Positions 24,679-36,434 are shown, counted from the first letter of the stretch. The stretch: DNA of 64,000 nucleotides from Enoplolaimus lenunculus (GCA_030248215.1 JASANG010000273.1:251001-315000), one strand, 5' to 3'. A program made the numbers and translations. Notes: generated by a model from the letters alone, not told the origin.

Positions 24679-27135
24679 ATGATTCAGTTAGATTCCTGCG
24701 CAATAGAGCATATCACCGAAATAATTCCTAAATATAGCACCGCTGAATTGTCGCAGTCCATCGAGTACATATTCGACGAAACTACTCGAAGTATGATTTA
24801 CTTACGGTTTTCTGCGTTTTTATGCCAGCTAAAGGTCAATTTTTGCAAAGCTCGTGTATACGAGTACTTATCATATTCTTGTAGAAACAGTTGTTCTTGG
24901 ACTTTTTGCTTTATCGAGATGATTAATTTTATTTTTGAAGGCATCTGTTATAAGGTATCTTTGAAATGGTATTATATGCCACTTCTTTGTTATTCTAGGG
25001 GAACAGGATTGTAACGCTCAATTGACAGATTCACTAAACGCGTTGTTCTTGGCAGCAGCAAAATATGATAGCAGTTCTGTGGAATTTCGGTCAGTGTATG
25101 ATCTGTTATCTTAGCAAGCAATAAAGCATCAAAAACATTTTCAGAAACTTGCATAACACGCTGTTGGTGCTATTAAATTTTGTATTAGCTGTTAGGACAG
25201 TGTTCCTCAAAGGTAACGACATAGCACTGCGCTTGTTTATATATAAGCTTGAGCTTGATTTATACCTTATTCAAACAAAGCAATTTCGCAATGGTTAGTA
25301 TTTGCAATTATTTTGCCAAAAAAATCGCAGATGTCTGAGTTTCTTTTCTTCAGACGTTTCATTAAAGACGAGCTCAACCTGCAGAAAGATTTTGAAGAAG
25401 TTCTTGTGGCGAGCTATGAGGTACACCGTGAGAGGTTATTTGTGGATTATTACATTTTGAAATAAAAAAGGCAAAGTTTTGGATATTAAATAGTTGCTGT
25501 AAAGTAACAATTACCTTGGTCTAGTTGAGTGACAATTCTAGGTTTTATTGTTTACGTTGCAGAAACACAAAGTAAAAGCTCGTCAACAATTAATGAGGTA
25601 AGACAGACTTTTGTATCGTTAAGGATTGATGTCTAGGATTACATTTAATCTTAGCATGCTTGGAAATATTCTGTTTTGCTGTTGCTTATCAGTTCGTCGT
25701 TGTTGCAGTTGGTATTTCCTGCTAACAATGGCTTTTAAGTAAGACATCCGTGACAGCCATCATCTTTGATGTGTCTGCAATAATTCTAGAATTTAGAAAC
25801 CAGGGTTTAAATTCCAAAGTTAAAGAAACTTTTCAGTATAACAACACGCCTTGTTTCAATTATTTACTTGTCTAAGATACTGTCGTTTTTGAATTAGTGA
25901 ATGGTTCAAGAAGTTTGTTTTGATTAAGGCTTTTTTAGTGTTGATCACCACCATCCGAGAATTGTGGACGTGGACTGGAAACTTAGTCATATTATTGAGG
26001 TATATATACTATCTAAAACTTTTGGGTTTAACTATGGTTGCTTGTTTCAAAAAGCTTTTTACTTTATTTGTCCGTGCAACGAAAGTGCAAAGTTTCATTT
26101 TTTGGTTTAACTAGAACAGAGTATGAGTGTGTCTGATTGTGTGTTTTGTTGGTCATTGTTACATATGGAAAATGAATCTTCGAATCGAACTACTAGTGTT
26201 GGTGGGTTTGAAAGAAAATATATTCTAAGCTACGTGAGGCAGTATAAATATAGCTTGATAGTACCTAGAACTGTGCAAAAATTTATTTTATCGTTCAGAC
26301 TGATCCATGTGGTTCCAGCAAGCCTGTGTACAAAGTGTCCTTACGTACCGTTGTAAGTTTAGTCTCAGTCTACTCTACAGTTATTATTTGTTAACATTTT
26401 AATCGTTTTTATTAGGGGTTTTCTATAGATGTTTACTTTTCTTACCAGACACTGTTGGTCAAAATTGTAGATAGCAAATTTATCTGATGGATTCATAGCT
26501 AGCTGTGAGCTGTCCTGTAGATACATTCATTGTTTGGTCTTCAAATATTCTATAATTTTGAATAGTGTACGTATATTTCCTATATTTGTAGCGTCCGAGC
26601 TCTTAAAAACCCTTGAAAGAATGTGAACACTCGAGCGAGTACAAGCTCATTTTTGATACATACTTTTTGTGAAATTAAAAACATACTTACTTGCTGTAAT
26701 TTTATTTTATCTTGGGCTACTGTGTGGCCATGCCGGTGGCCTTTAGTATTGTTTAGTTTGCAGGAATGTGATAAAACTGATCTTTCGGATGTGAACTTTT
26801 CGTGTGGTCCTGAACAACTTCAGGTTAAAGTTTGAATAGTTATACGCCATAGATGGATGTCGCCTAACATAGTTTTAAAGCGTTAAGAAAAGTATGAAGC
26901 GAAAAATAACGCTCAAGCTCTATCACTCAATTTTTACTTGCAAACTTTGTGATGGTTGTACAATTGCTGATATTTTGGTTGGTATTGCATCACGTTATTC
27001 AGTAATCTGAATTTTTATGCGGAGATTGAGTGAATGCTGTAATACTATGTAGCGGTCATTTTATAGGATATTGTGTGGAAGCTAAAAGAAGCTCTAAAGT
27101 GTGCAGAAAATTTTTCGCAAACTGGGAAGTCCTGA
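24679..27135 (+). CDS. COMMD3: COMMD3, COMM domain-containing protein 3 (complete, 8 exons, 182 aa)
   Basis: COMMD proteins form a hetero-decamer that joins the CCDC22/CCDC93 Commander complex and acts in endosomal cargo recycling. Exons: 24679-24790, 24999-25089, 25354-25420, 25563-25597, 25939-25999, 26299-26352, 26764-26823, 27067-27135; all introns are GT..AG and phases agree (1,2,0,2,0,0,0), giving an open frame to a TGA. The N-terminal helical part (residues 1-100) ends in a helix matching the region before the COMM domain of human COMMD3. The COMM domain starts at about residue 110 with the signature DVDWKL (112-117), continues with KPVYKVSLRTV, and ends with NFSCGPEQLQDIVWKLKEAL (151-170), very close to the human ISFSCSMEQLQDLVGKLKDA. 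The length is slightly under the human protein (about 195 aa). The start is the first ATG of exon 1. Exon 1 is the least conserved part, so the N-terminus is the least certain. No overlap with neighbours; the next gene starts 4.4 kb downstream. Confidence 0.9.
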
Positions 27136-27465
27136 TTAATATTAATATGTATATTATATTTTGTAAACATTTTACCGTTTTAGTTTTTCATGGTATTGAA
27201 TGAATACGATTTAATATTTTAGAGTAGTAATTTGCTGTCATATGCATTAGCCGCGAGTATTTTGCTTTAGTCCAAATTTGCACGTGAAAGTTTGAAGAAG
27301 GGGGATTTTTAACTGGTCGTAAGCTGAGGAACTGCAAAAGCCTACGTATACTGCGCGTGCTTGTGATACATTTACAATTAATGTTGACATGGTAGGCGCT
27401 ACGCAGTCAAAAACATTTGCAGCGCACGAAACTTCAAACATCAAGTGTACTTCCTATGCCTATCT

Positions 27466-27815
27466 TCAGGGTACAAACGGAGGTCTGGCTCCGGCAAAAA
27501 ATTGACCTTCGGCTTCGGTAGAGTTTCTTCCGGAGGTTCCGGCAATTTCGGTAGTGTGACTGCGAAATTTCACAATATTTATTTGTTTTTTGCGCTCAGC
27601 TTTTGGTATACTTATGAGGAACAAATTTGCGAGATTTGTTAAAACAAGCGTGAAACCAAATGATTTAACAACATACTGCAGATATTTCCTAAAATTTGCG
27701 AAAATAAATACGGAAAATTCCCTTAACTTAAGTATAATTTCACCTCACCTCCGGCTCCGGCAAGTTTTGTTCACCTCCGTCTTCTGTATTTTTTCACTTC
27801 CGGTTGCAGCCTGCT
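27466..27815. mobile_element. hAT-like MITE with CTCCGG motifs, copy 1
   Basis: It starts CAGGGTACAAACGGAGG and ends CCGGTTGCAGCCTG, with CTCCGGC and GGCTTCGG motifs iterated inside both ends. It is related at the termini to the CCGGAA family but carries a different iterated core. It lies between COMMD3 and NDUFB6. Confidence 0.55.
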
Positions 27816-27873
27816 TATAATATTTTACAAAGGTGCTCACTACTCTATGGCTAGTTAGTAGAAACTTAGTTAA

Positions 27874-28186
27874 AGGCTAACTGGCATGTGATAGCATCAT
27901 TTCTGACTATGAGATAGTCAACGGTCGATATGTCACATCTCTGCAACCCAGACATGTTAATGAATTAATTGGAATGAAATAAATTCTTAGCCGCGTTGTT
28001 CATCTTGAGCAGCCAGCGTTTAAAAAGTGTCCTACTCTAGCGCAAGAAGAATATAACTACTATTACAACGATGGTCACGATGAAAATGAGCTAATTTTGA
28101 TTAGATTGGCAGCACAAGTGGTGTATTTTAAATCGTTTTTTGAGAAATCTCGGCAGTTTCTCAAAATTTCAAATATACTCAATTAG
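27874..28186 (+). pseudogene. Unidentified protein-like stretch in two frames, probably a degraded gene fragment
   Basis: Two adjoining stretches have protein-like composition. One reads ..SDYEIVNGRYVTSLQPRHV.. and stops at a TAA near 27982. The next, in another frame, follows a TTCTTAG site at 27989 and reads ..RVVHLEQPAFKKCPTLAQ.. then EEYNYYYNDGHDENELILI, stopping near 28186. Joined by a one-base shift they would look like one continuous protein segment, but no intron of sensible size separates them. Host-gene pseudogene, a fragment of an old mobile element, or chance are all possible. I do not recognise the family. It lies between COMMD3 and NDUFB6. Confidence 0.25.
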
Positions 28187-28311
28187 GGTTAGTGACAGTT
28201 AAAATAGTATAGCTGGAGTCCGGCAAAAATTCTACCGGACCGTAGCCGGCGGTCGATTTTCTGCCGGAAGCCGAGGCACACCTCCAGTTGTATAAGATTT
28301 GTCAGCGAAAC

Positions 28312-28572
28312 TTCAATTTTTGAGGCGCATATATATGAGCGCAGTATAGTATTATTAGAATGCCAGTTTAAACCAAAGACTCAGTGTTAGAATAAATATT
28401 CCAACGCAAAAAATAGTCTAAAGCCGGGCAACGATCCGACGTTCAATTTTTGAGGCCAATATATATGAGTGCCGAATAGTATTATTAGCATAAAAGTTTA
28501 AACCAGAGAATGAGTGTTAGAATAAATACTTCTTCGCAAAAATATTGTAAACGGCGGACAACGATCCGGCGT
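28312..28572. repeat. Tandem duplication, two diverged units of about 130 bp
   Basis: TTCAATTTTTGAGG..ATATATATGAG.. to ..AACGATCCG begins near 28312 and again near 28441, and both units carry AGTGTTAGAATAAATA. Unit divergence shows it is not very recent. No coding potential. Confidence 0.75.
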
Positions 28573-28583
28573 TCATCTATATT

Positions 28584-28972
28584 CGTGGGAGAGAGTACAA
28601 CCGGAGGTCTGCCTCCGGCTCCGGCAGAAAATTGACCTCGGGCTCCGGTAGAATTTTTGCTGGAGGTTCCGGCAATTTCGGTAGTAAAATTTAGCATACT
28701 TTTGCAAAATTTATCTGTTTAGCACGTTTTGTTACAATTTTCAGGAAAGAATTTCCGAAATCACGTTTTGTTTCACTTTTGTTACAATTTTCAGGAAAGA
28801 ATTTCCGAAATTTCGCAGAAAATAGCGTAAAACCAAACAACTTAACAACGTTTTACAGATATTGGCTAAAACTAATTAACTAACCATTATTTTTACGACC
28901 TAATTTCGCCTCGGCTCCGGCAAGTTTCGTTGACCTCCGGTTCCGGTATTTTTCACTTCCGGTTGCACCCTA
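28584..28972. mobile_element. hAT-like MITE with CTCCGG motifs, copy 2
   Basis: It is a close relative of the copy at 27466-27815: GTACAACCGGAGGTCTGCC at the left and CACTTCCGGTTGCACCCT at the right. It contains its own short internal duplication (28731-28808, TTTTCAGGAAAGAATTTCC twice). A reverse-oriented fragment of the same family lies at about 28215-28305. Confidence 0.55.
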
Positions 28973-29035
28973 ACATGGGCCATTTTTCACACGCGAAGAT
29001 ACACGCTGTCATGTAAATCGTGTTATGCGGCAGGC

Positions 29036-30045
29036 GGCCAATGTTACCCTAAAGGCCGTCCTATTTTCCCGGGACAGAAATGTACCAGGAGTACCCGTCC
29101 CATTTTCTCATGACAGCAATGTACCAGGACTACATACAAAAAATATCAATGGGACAGTTGGAACAGATGGGACAGTCGGGACAAATAGGACAGTTTGAAC
29201 AGATGGGACAATTAGAACAGATGGGACAGTTTGAACAGATGGGACAGTTTGGACAGATGGGACAGTTTATATATATATATCTATTTATATAATATATATA
29301 TCCTACTGTATCGAACCGAATAAGAGGGGACTGATATTTATTTGTCTTTTCCAGAGGGTACCCCCCTTGTTACTCGGTTACGGAATGTTATTTATTTTTT
29401 TAACCCAAGCTCCGCCGTCCTTCGTTATTCGGTACTGCAATTATCCGTTGAATTAAATATTTATTTGTCTTGTGTCAATAGTTTGAGCGATAATACAAGG
29501 TAATTATTATGAATGTACTTTCAAAATTTATACGCTTTAAAGTTTCGAACTCAATTTAATTGGTCCTGGAGTCGTTTATGCGCTACAATTAGCGATAATC
29601 CACATTTATGGACTCTAATTAGGGTTTAGTCACTCTATCCGCTTACGGACTCTATTAGGGATACGGACTCCTATTGATTTGGACTCAAAATGGGTACCCC
29701 CTCTTATTACCCCCTCTTATTCGGGTCAATACAGTACGTAAATATATCTGCCTGTGCATATGTAAACAGGAGCGCATAAGTGTGCACTCCGGGTATATTT
29801 CAGTCCCGGGAAATTGGGACGGCCATTATAGTAACATGGGCCGTCCCGCCCAACTGTCCCATCTGTTCCATTTGTCCCATTTGTCTGATCTGTCCCAACT
29901 TTCCCACTGTCTCATCTGTTCCGCTGTCCCAATTACATTTTTTGTATGTACTCCTGGTACATTGCTGTCCCGGGAAAATGGGACAGGTACTCCTGGTACA
30001 TTTCTGTCCCGGGGAAATGGGACGGCCTTTAGGGTAACATTGGCC
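29036..30045. mobile_element. Second GGGACA-type element, with an inserted TA-MITE and an inverted half-copy at its right side
   Basis: The left end GGCCAATGTTACCC.. and a short GGGACAGWT array (29150-29265) match the copy at 456-1335. A TA-flanked MITE occupies 29306-29734. The usual right end (..GGGACGGCCATTATAGTAAC) comes at about 29851 but is followed directly by an inverted left arm with its own GGGACA words, ending AGGGTAACATTGGCC at 30045. No matching target duplication was found, so this is a rearranged or doubly inserted copy. Confidence 0.75.
29306..29734. mobile_element. TA-flanked MITE (Tc1/mariner-like), copy C
   Basis: The 429-bp element has inverted ends CTGTATCGAACCGAATAAG and CTTATTCGGGTCAATACAG, flanked by TA on both sides. 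The host repeat at 456-1335 keeps the uninserted sequence (TATCCTACATAAATATATC at 1224) with a single TA at 1228-1229, which proves both the boundaries and the TA duplication. Confidence 0.9.
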
Positions 30046-30149
30046 TGACATACAATCCCTTGTACACATTCATCATTTGAGAGCGGTAAACGCCATTGCT
30101 CGTTTTGCGCTATATTCGTGATAAATAAATTGGAACTTATTTACCCTGT

Positions 30150-30345
30150 CCAGCTAGAAAAACTCCCCCCCTTGTCCGCAAAGAAAATTTTTAATGAATT
30201 CTTAAGGGGGGTGACAACCTCCTAAACCACAACCCTCCACAAGTTCAAGAATAACAGCCTTTTGGGGTTCTAGTATGAAATCCGCTTTAGTGCTGTAGGC
30301 TTGGTGGCGGTGGCTCCCTATTCTATTTGTTGTCCCATGAAATTA
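30150..30345. repeat. Dispersed repeat shared with 19670-19925
   Basis: Opposite orientation to the copy at 19670. GCTTTAGTGCTGTAGGCTTG and AAGGGGGGTGACAACC are the clearest shared parts. Confidence 0.4.
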
Positions 30346-30750
30346 TAGGGCCAAGTTGCGGCAACCTCGCAGAAAGTAAAAAAGGAGTACAAAAAGTGCC
30401 TATATGTGTATAGATTTGGCTGCTGTAATGTGCGCAGGAGCCTATACGTGTAATTGACAGATTTTTGACAAGTTAGCTAGTATATTTAAATTGTTATAGT
30501 AAAATAATCTTGGACCACAGTTAGAGACATGTTATACAGCTGCCGCGAAACCGGAGAGGTCCCAATGTTCATTTTAATTTTTTAAGTACTTGCCCAAATT
30601 TGCAGTTATAGTCTTCAATTATAAAAATTTTTTAAAATATTTTTTGTGCTTCGCGCGAAAACTGCAAATATATATTGTTGCATTGTATGTTGTGCGGTCG
30701 TATGGCCAATGTATATAAATGCTATGTTAGGGCGAAGCAGTTGAAACAAT

Positions 30751-30825
30751 TGACCACGGTTGTATTCGAACCAGCAATCTTTGGCTAACCGGGTCAACGC
30801 TCTTACCAACTGAACTATTACGGCA
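30751..30825 (-). repeat. tRNA-like sequence (tRNA pseudogene or SINE head), minus strand
   Basis: The reverse strand has a well-formed D arm, AGTTCAGTTGGTAAGAGC, and TGGTTCGAAT as B box. The acceptor and T stems contain several mismatches and position 33 is not T, so a working tRNA is unlikely. Confidence 0.45.
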
Positions 30826-31003
30826 CTGCTTCAACTACTTGTGTTCGCTATTATATATACGTTGTTTCCCAGTGTACTACACTGTATACTGTATAGCTAC
30901 TATGCAGTGTGTAATACCAGTTGACTTTTTTATATGTGTGCTATGTATTCCTATGTATTCCATTATTTTGTGTTCGTCGTGCAATACCCGACATGCATTA
31001 ACA

Positions 31004-31400
31004 GTGCTCAAGGTACTAGTCCCACACTTCACAAGGCGCTCGGTGGCAGGGATGGGAGGTCTCGGTCTCGGTCTTGTTCGGTTTTCACTGTTACGGCAAG
31101 GCAAAGAAATTGTGTTACGTATTTCATTTACTAGTTAACAAAGCAGCGTATTTACTTTCGAAGTATGAGAAACTGAAACTGTTCGTTTTCGTGTTGAAAC
31201 ACAACATACTGACAAAATCAGTTTTTATTCCTATTATCATTGCAGACGGTACCAGTCCTACACATCATAAGGTGCTCATCGTCGCTGTTAGGGCAACGAA
31301 GATAAATTGTGTTAAGTAACGTATTTCATTTACTTGTGTACAAAGTAGCGTATAACGTTCAATATACCAATGCAGAACTAAAACTGAAGGTTTTTTGCAT
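31004..31400. repeat. Tandem duplication of about 240 bp upstream of NDUFB6, first unit holding a GAGACC-type insertion
   Basis: GGTACTAGTCCCACACTTCA at 31014 recurs as GGTACCAGTCCTACACATCA at 31249, followed in both by ACGTATTTCATTTACT. The first unit alone contains CAGGGATGGGAGGTCTCGG, an incomplete GGTCTC-family insertion. It ends about 120 bp before the NDUFB6 start. Confidence 0.6.
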
Positions 31401-31521
31401 AAGTTTTATTTAACTCAAATTGTTGAAACTCGATTTACTCTGCAGGTCAGATTAGGTAGTAATTTGTGGTTTCGTGCATTAAATGTTTTAGGAACTATAA
31501 ATGTAGCATATATACGTAATA

Positions 31522-34500
31522 ATGCGCCCCCAAGAACCTAAGTTTCCAAACGAAAACCCGGCTGCAGGACGCACCAGCTTTTCTGAGAAATATCGGCAAA
31601 AACCAATTATTCCGTGGCATCAACAGTGGGCAGAAAACATTAATGTCTCAATTCATTTGGCAGAAACACGGCACAGAACGGCTGGAATGACACCAGGTTG
31701 GCATGTTTCACTGTTCGAAGTCAAAGTTAATGTTGAACATCTCCCTTCAAATTTAAATATCTCGAAACATTTTAAGTAAGTATATCCAACGTTACGCAAT
31801 TCATAAACCATAGAAAAGCTTTTCAGTTAAATAAAATAGGACCAGTTTGGATTATGATTGCTTTTAATTTTTTGTAATAGTTATTTATATATTTGATTAT
31901 ATTGACTCTATAGTTTCGACGATAAAATGTCGTATATTAAAGAACGTTGATTTATCTGGAACGTACTTCGTAGTTTGCAGAGGAACGGGCGTATCGAAAA
32001 AGATGGGTGTTAGCTCAAAAAATCGCTGATACTGAGCCGTTGGATATCCGTCTAAAATCGCTCAATCCTTTCCGGAAGCTGATGCGTATTCCACTAGATT
32101 ATATGCAGACCAGATTTTTCAATAAATGGCTGGTAAGAGTCCATACTTGCGGAACAGAAAAGAAACTTAGCTGCGTTTTTGAATATCAGACCAGGTTTCA
32201 GGGATGGGCAGTCTCGATCTCGGCAATTCTCGGGATTGGTTTGGTCTTGGTCTCGTTTTTTAGTCTCGGTGGTTTGCGACTAAACAACAAAACGGTGAAA
32301 AAACGTTAAACAAGTTTTTTCTTTTTCCGCTCAGCCTTCAAACTAATGAACCAAATCTTTTACTCGTATTTTGAACTAAATGTATACACGTGAATTAATT
32401 AAATTTGGTTAGTTGTTTACGTCCCTCCACGCTATGACGGTTTTAATAGAAGGCTCATGTCCCCCCAAAGTGATTATTTTATTACATTATGAGTTATGAC
32501 ATAGATATAAAATTGCCCACTACAAGTAATGTGGATGGGGTTTTAGAGTTGATCACCAAGTAATGTTTTCATTAAAATTGGCACTGACGTCACACGTGAT
32601 CTTCTAAAGTTCATTTTTATATGTGTGCAAAGTCTGGGACCATTGGAGTTGGTTATAGCATTGTGAAAGTTTTCAATCCTTGCGTTTGCGATACCATTTC
32701 TAAGTTGCCCTTCCCTGCCAGGTATAGTGAGGTTTGTTTTCTGTTTTTAATTATAAGTCCAATCTAGTTGTATTCATTGAAATTTGTGTTGTTTCTGAGC
32801 ACAAGATGGACTTTTCCATGCCTTATGTACCGGCGTTGCTATATTGAAAGTTTTCAAACATTTAAGGGCTGGTATTTCGGCGGTGTATTTCGGCGAGGTA
32901 TTTCAAGAGCAGCTTTCATCTACAGCGGTATTCTCGTCACCTGGTATGTTATGAAGTATAATCGAATGGTAAGTTTCACGATGTTTTGTTTTAGTCTTTT
33001 TATTGTGACATGATTTTATGTTAGCGGCGACGTGAAATTCTGGTGCTGAAAGCCTCTTTAGACTGAGTCTTGTATTTTTCTGAATAATCTTATCTGCGAC
33101 ACAGTTTTAACTGAAATTATTCTAAAATGTCGATGACTAAAATATGTTTTCTAACCGTTCAAGCTTCAGTAACGAGCAGGGATATGCGGTCGGTAAAAAA
33201 ACCGAGACCGAGAGCGAGATTCGACAACCGAGACCGAGACTGTTTGGTCTCGGTCTCGATCGATTTTTGCGCGTTACAGAGCATAAACATAAAATTTTTT
33301 TCTTACAAAAGTTTTGAATGTTTTTCGTACTTCAGTTTGATTGTAGCATAATAAAATGTTGCATCTGCTCAAATTTATAATATTAAACTCAAAAAATATA
33401 TATACCGCAAAATTTTATTTTTAGCATAAACACACTAGAAACACAGATTAACACGACCCCACGCCAAAGACTACGTACGATAAAATATAGGACGTTTTCA
33501 GTGTCAAAACTACGCTTTCAGCTTTTTTCCACCGAAAATGAGTCGTCAATGGAAAGTATATTTAAACTATTAATACGAAACGCTTTTTATCTGTGTTTTG
33601 ACGCAATATCAAAAAACTTGGGGTTTAATTTACTTCATAGCATCAAAAGAGCAAAACATTCTAGTCAAATATCAATAATTACAATTGACGTATGTTTATT
33701 GTGAACGTCGGGAACTTGTGTTTCTCCTTTCGTCTCGATTTGAAACCTGCCGATACTCAAAAAACCGAGACCGAGACCAATGCCGCAAATCACTGGTAAC
33801 GAGGTTAGTATTGACTGTTGTTACTGTTGTGATTTAGCATTCAAGTAACATTTGTTGAACACCCTATATGTGAGTGCTATAAAATTGATTCATTTTCAGA
33901 CATTTGAATCGTACCGTGGCCCTCACGTTATTAGTGAAGACGTAAACGTGTTGGTTAATCCCGAGGTTAGTGATTTTTTGGTCTCGCATTGCAGAGTGTT
34001 CCAGACTCAGCACGCTTTAAAATATTCTTTGACGGGACAGAATTTAATTGTCATTTAAAGACCTAGTTCGTAAACGGTTTTATCTTGCAAAATGGTTCTT
34101 CAAAAATGGCTCGGGTTTGAAATTTTCATTCGAATATTAAGTTATTTGCAATATTGAAATCATAGTGTATTCTCGTGCTGAATTTATTGTCTAGTTATCA
34201 TTGCTTTGTTGGCGTTTGCTACGGCCCAACCAATTGGTAGACCAATATAATAATAGAGTTTTACCATAGTGTGGCGCAAAATCTTCTTCCAGGAACATGT
34301 TTAATGTAATCCTGTACGTATCACAGCGTTTTGTCGTTTAAGAATATCAGCTGTTAGATTATTTTGCTGCACATAATCGGTTAGCGATATAGGTTCTACT
34401 AGAGCTATTGAATAAATATTTGTAGGAAATTGAGCGTCGCGAGCCTGGCTTGATCGCAAAAGCATTCGGTGAACGTGAACCTGGGGACGTTACGTCTTAT

Positions 34501-34569
34501 GTCAACTTTGGATACCAAGATTACCTTTTGCGAAACAACGTTGACCTCCAACCACCGGAGAGGCCTTGA
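31522..34569 (+). CDS. NDUFB6: NDUFB6-like subunit of mitochondrial complex I (complete, 5 exons, 212 aa)
   Basis: Accessory membrane-arm subunit (B17) of NADH:ubiquinone oxidoreductase in the inner mitochondrial membrane. Exons: 31522-31696, 31981-32132, 32867-32968, 33900-33965, 34426-34569; the exon sum is 639 nt, in frame to TGA. The key match spans the exon 1/2 junction: GMTPEERAYRKRW (residues 55-67) against GMTDEERAWRKQW as I recall it from the insect protein. It is followed by NPFRKLMRIPLDY, also typical of the family. One membrane segment lies at about 123-138 (RAAFIYSGILVTWYVMKYN), then a short basic-acidic tail matching the family pattern. Oddities: the N-terminus before the conserved block (about 54 residues) and the C-terminal exon (47 residues) are longer than in the mammalian protein (about 128 aa). 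The exon 1 donor (CAG/GTTGGC) and exon 3 acceptor (TTTAAG) are weak, so those two junctions are the least sure. Introns 2 and 3 carry GAGACC-type MITE sequence. Confidence 0.8.
32199..32310. repeat. GAGACC/GGTCTC-family MITE fragment in NDUFB6 intron 2
   Basis: It starts CAGGGATGGGCAGTCTCG and carries several GTCTCGGT and TCTCGG words. The opposite terminus is not evident. Confidence 0.5.
33177..33795. mobile_element. hAT-like MITE, GAGACC family, 8-bp TSD GTAACGAG, in NDUFB6 intron 3
   Basis: This 619-bp insertion is flanked by GTAACGAG at 33169-33176 and 33796-33803. The left end is CAGGGATATGCGG and the right end, inverted, reads CAGTGATTTGCGG. (GAGACC)n runs lie inside both ends, in opposite orientation at the two sides. 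The interior is AT-rich with no transposase. Confidence 0.88.
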
Positions 34570-34635
34570 TTCGAATTAGGATTTCGTTTAATGAGTGTTA
34601 TCATTCGTTTTGTGTGCATACGTTTAGTGAGTTAA

Positions 34636-35590
34636 TTCAGGGATTAGGGATGGTCGGTGTCGGTCCAAAAGCGAGACCGAGACCGAGATCCAACTTACCG
34701 AGACCGAGACTTTTCGTCTCGGTCAATTTTTAGCCGTTACTAAAAATAAAAATAAGATTTTTTAACAAAAGCTTTGAATATTTTATCTGCTCTGAATTGC
34801 CGTTTCATACAATTAAACTAATAAATCGCCGCCAAGCTTTATACTTTTTTTACTTGGCTACTGTCCCCATACCCTTCGAACAGGCTCGGGACAAATCCGA
34901 CTATCTCAAAATATTCTCAGTACAACCCTAATTCAAAGCAATAGTGTTGTTTTTGATCCCGGACAAACCGAATAGACTGGAAAATGTTTTAACATAGCAT
35001 AGACTTTACAAATGCGGATGACCCATAATTTTTTTTACACGATGTCTTAATTTTAAACGCGAAAATGCAATAAACGCGAAAATGCAACTATTTGGGGTCA
35101 TTCTGAGTCTCAAATTGTTGTATAACCATGTAGTGGTGCTCCACAATCGTTCGCTCTAACGCTGCGATCCAAGGAAATATTTTTGATTGTTTATCGCGTT
35201 TTCACCTCTTCGGTCTCTATTTGCTAACAACCGAGACTGAAAAGAGCCAAGAAAAATCTCTGTCTCGGTCAATTTTTGGTCATCACCGAAAAATATTAAG
35301 ATTTTCAAAATGAATTATTTCTAATGCTTTTTTCTTAGTTTTTTGTGTTTTTCATAGCTTTTTGTATTTTTTAGAATATCTGCTCGTAATTATTGCGTAA
35401 CTATAAAATTTCATAATTTCACAGAAAACATTTAATCATGAGTCATCACTTACTTCAACAATGCAGCCATGCATTTGCTGAATCCTCCACTTCTGGTGTC
35501 GTTTCTAAACAACCGAAACTCAAACAGGCGAGACGTGACGTGCCAAATACCGAGACTTGCTGAGACAGAGACTCCGATCCACGCACAAAA
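34636..35590. repeat. GAGACC-family fragments downstream of NDUFB6
   Basis: TAGGGATGGTCGGTGTCGG at about 34646 is followed by GAGACCGAGACCGAGA. Further motif clusters lie near 35215-35280 and 35505-35575 (CCGAGAC, AGACAGAGACTCCGA). They may be one long degraded element or several overlapping ones. No ORF of note. Confidence 0.45.
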
Positions 35591-35983
35591 CCCGAATGTC
35601 GTGTAGTATTCAATTTATTTGGAAGTTTAGGGTGGGACTTTGTGTGCTGAGTTTCTAAAATAGGGTGCTAGCTGTGCTTAAATTAGTGATGTGTTTATTT
35701 TTGAATGCCTTTTTTCTGATGTCGGGTTACGCTGTAATCTGCTTGTTTGTTTATTTCCGGAGTTTTAAGGTTTATGCTTCATTCTAGAGCTGTTTGATAC
35801 TCAAACGTAGATTTAAAACATTGGCCATACCTTGCGAGTTCAGTAACGTTTTGTTTTTACATTTGACGTTGGTAAAACTCGGCATTGCAAATCCTGATAA
35901 GCTATGGTTTAAAGTAGTACTCATTACTTTAGTATGTATTCTATGTAGCTTTTATATTTATAAATTTAACTATGCGGTTTTCC

Positions 35984-36434
35984 CGCTATAACGGAGAACC
36001 CTGGAACACGCTACGTCAGTGTTACAATTGCGGGCAGCACTTTATCTGTACGCTAACCTGTTATCAAACTCAACAATATTTTAGTTGTGTGCTATCCTGA
36101 TGTAACACCTGATGTAACATTCACTGTTTGTATAAGTACTGCCATTTTCATGTGATATTCGAAATATTGCCTGACTGACAGTATTATATGACATGTTTGA
36201 AAATGTATGCAAAGTTGTGGTAAGCTATCCTGAATGTCCTGTAGAATGTCAATAATGCTAAAATGTGAAACTTGAATTAAAATTCAGCATTAGAAGTGAT
36301 TAACTGCTACGTTATTTATTTTTTACTAAAAGGTCATGTGCGATTTCCATTTTATCGTCATACCCCATATTTATAATATTTTGTGTTGATATCGAACTAA
36401 CATAAAACGTGTTCCGGGCTGCCCGGTTATAACG
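35984..36434. mobile_element. MITE family with TATAAC-type inverted ends, copy 1 (upstream of PYROXD1)
   Basis: The left end CGCTATAACGGAGAACCCT and the right end, inverted, CGTTATAACCGGGCAGCCC followed by GGAACACG in both. The interior (ATATTCGAAATATTGCCTG, GTCCTGTAGAATGTCAA) matches copy 2 at 37667. Confidence 0.75.
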
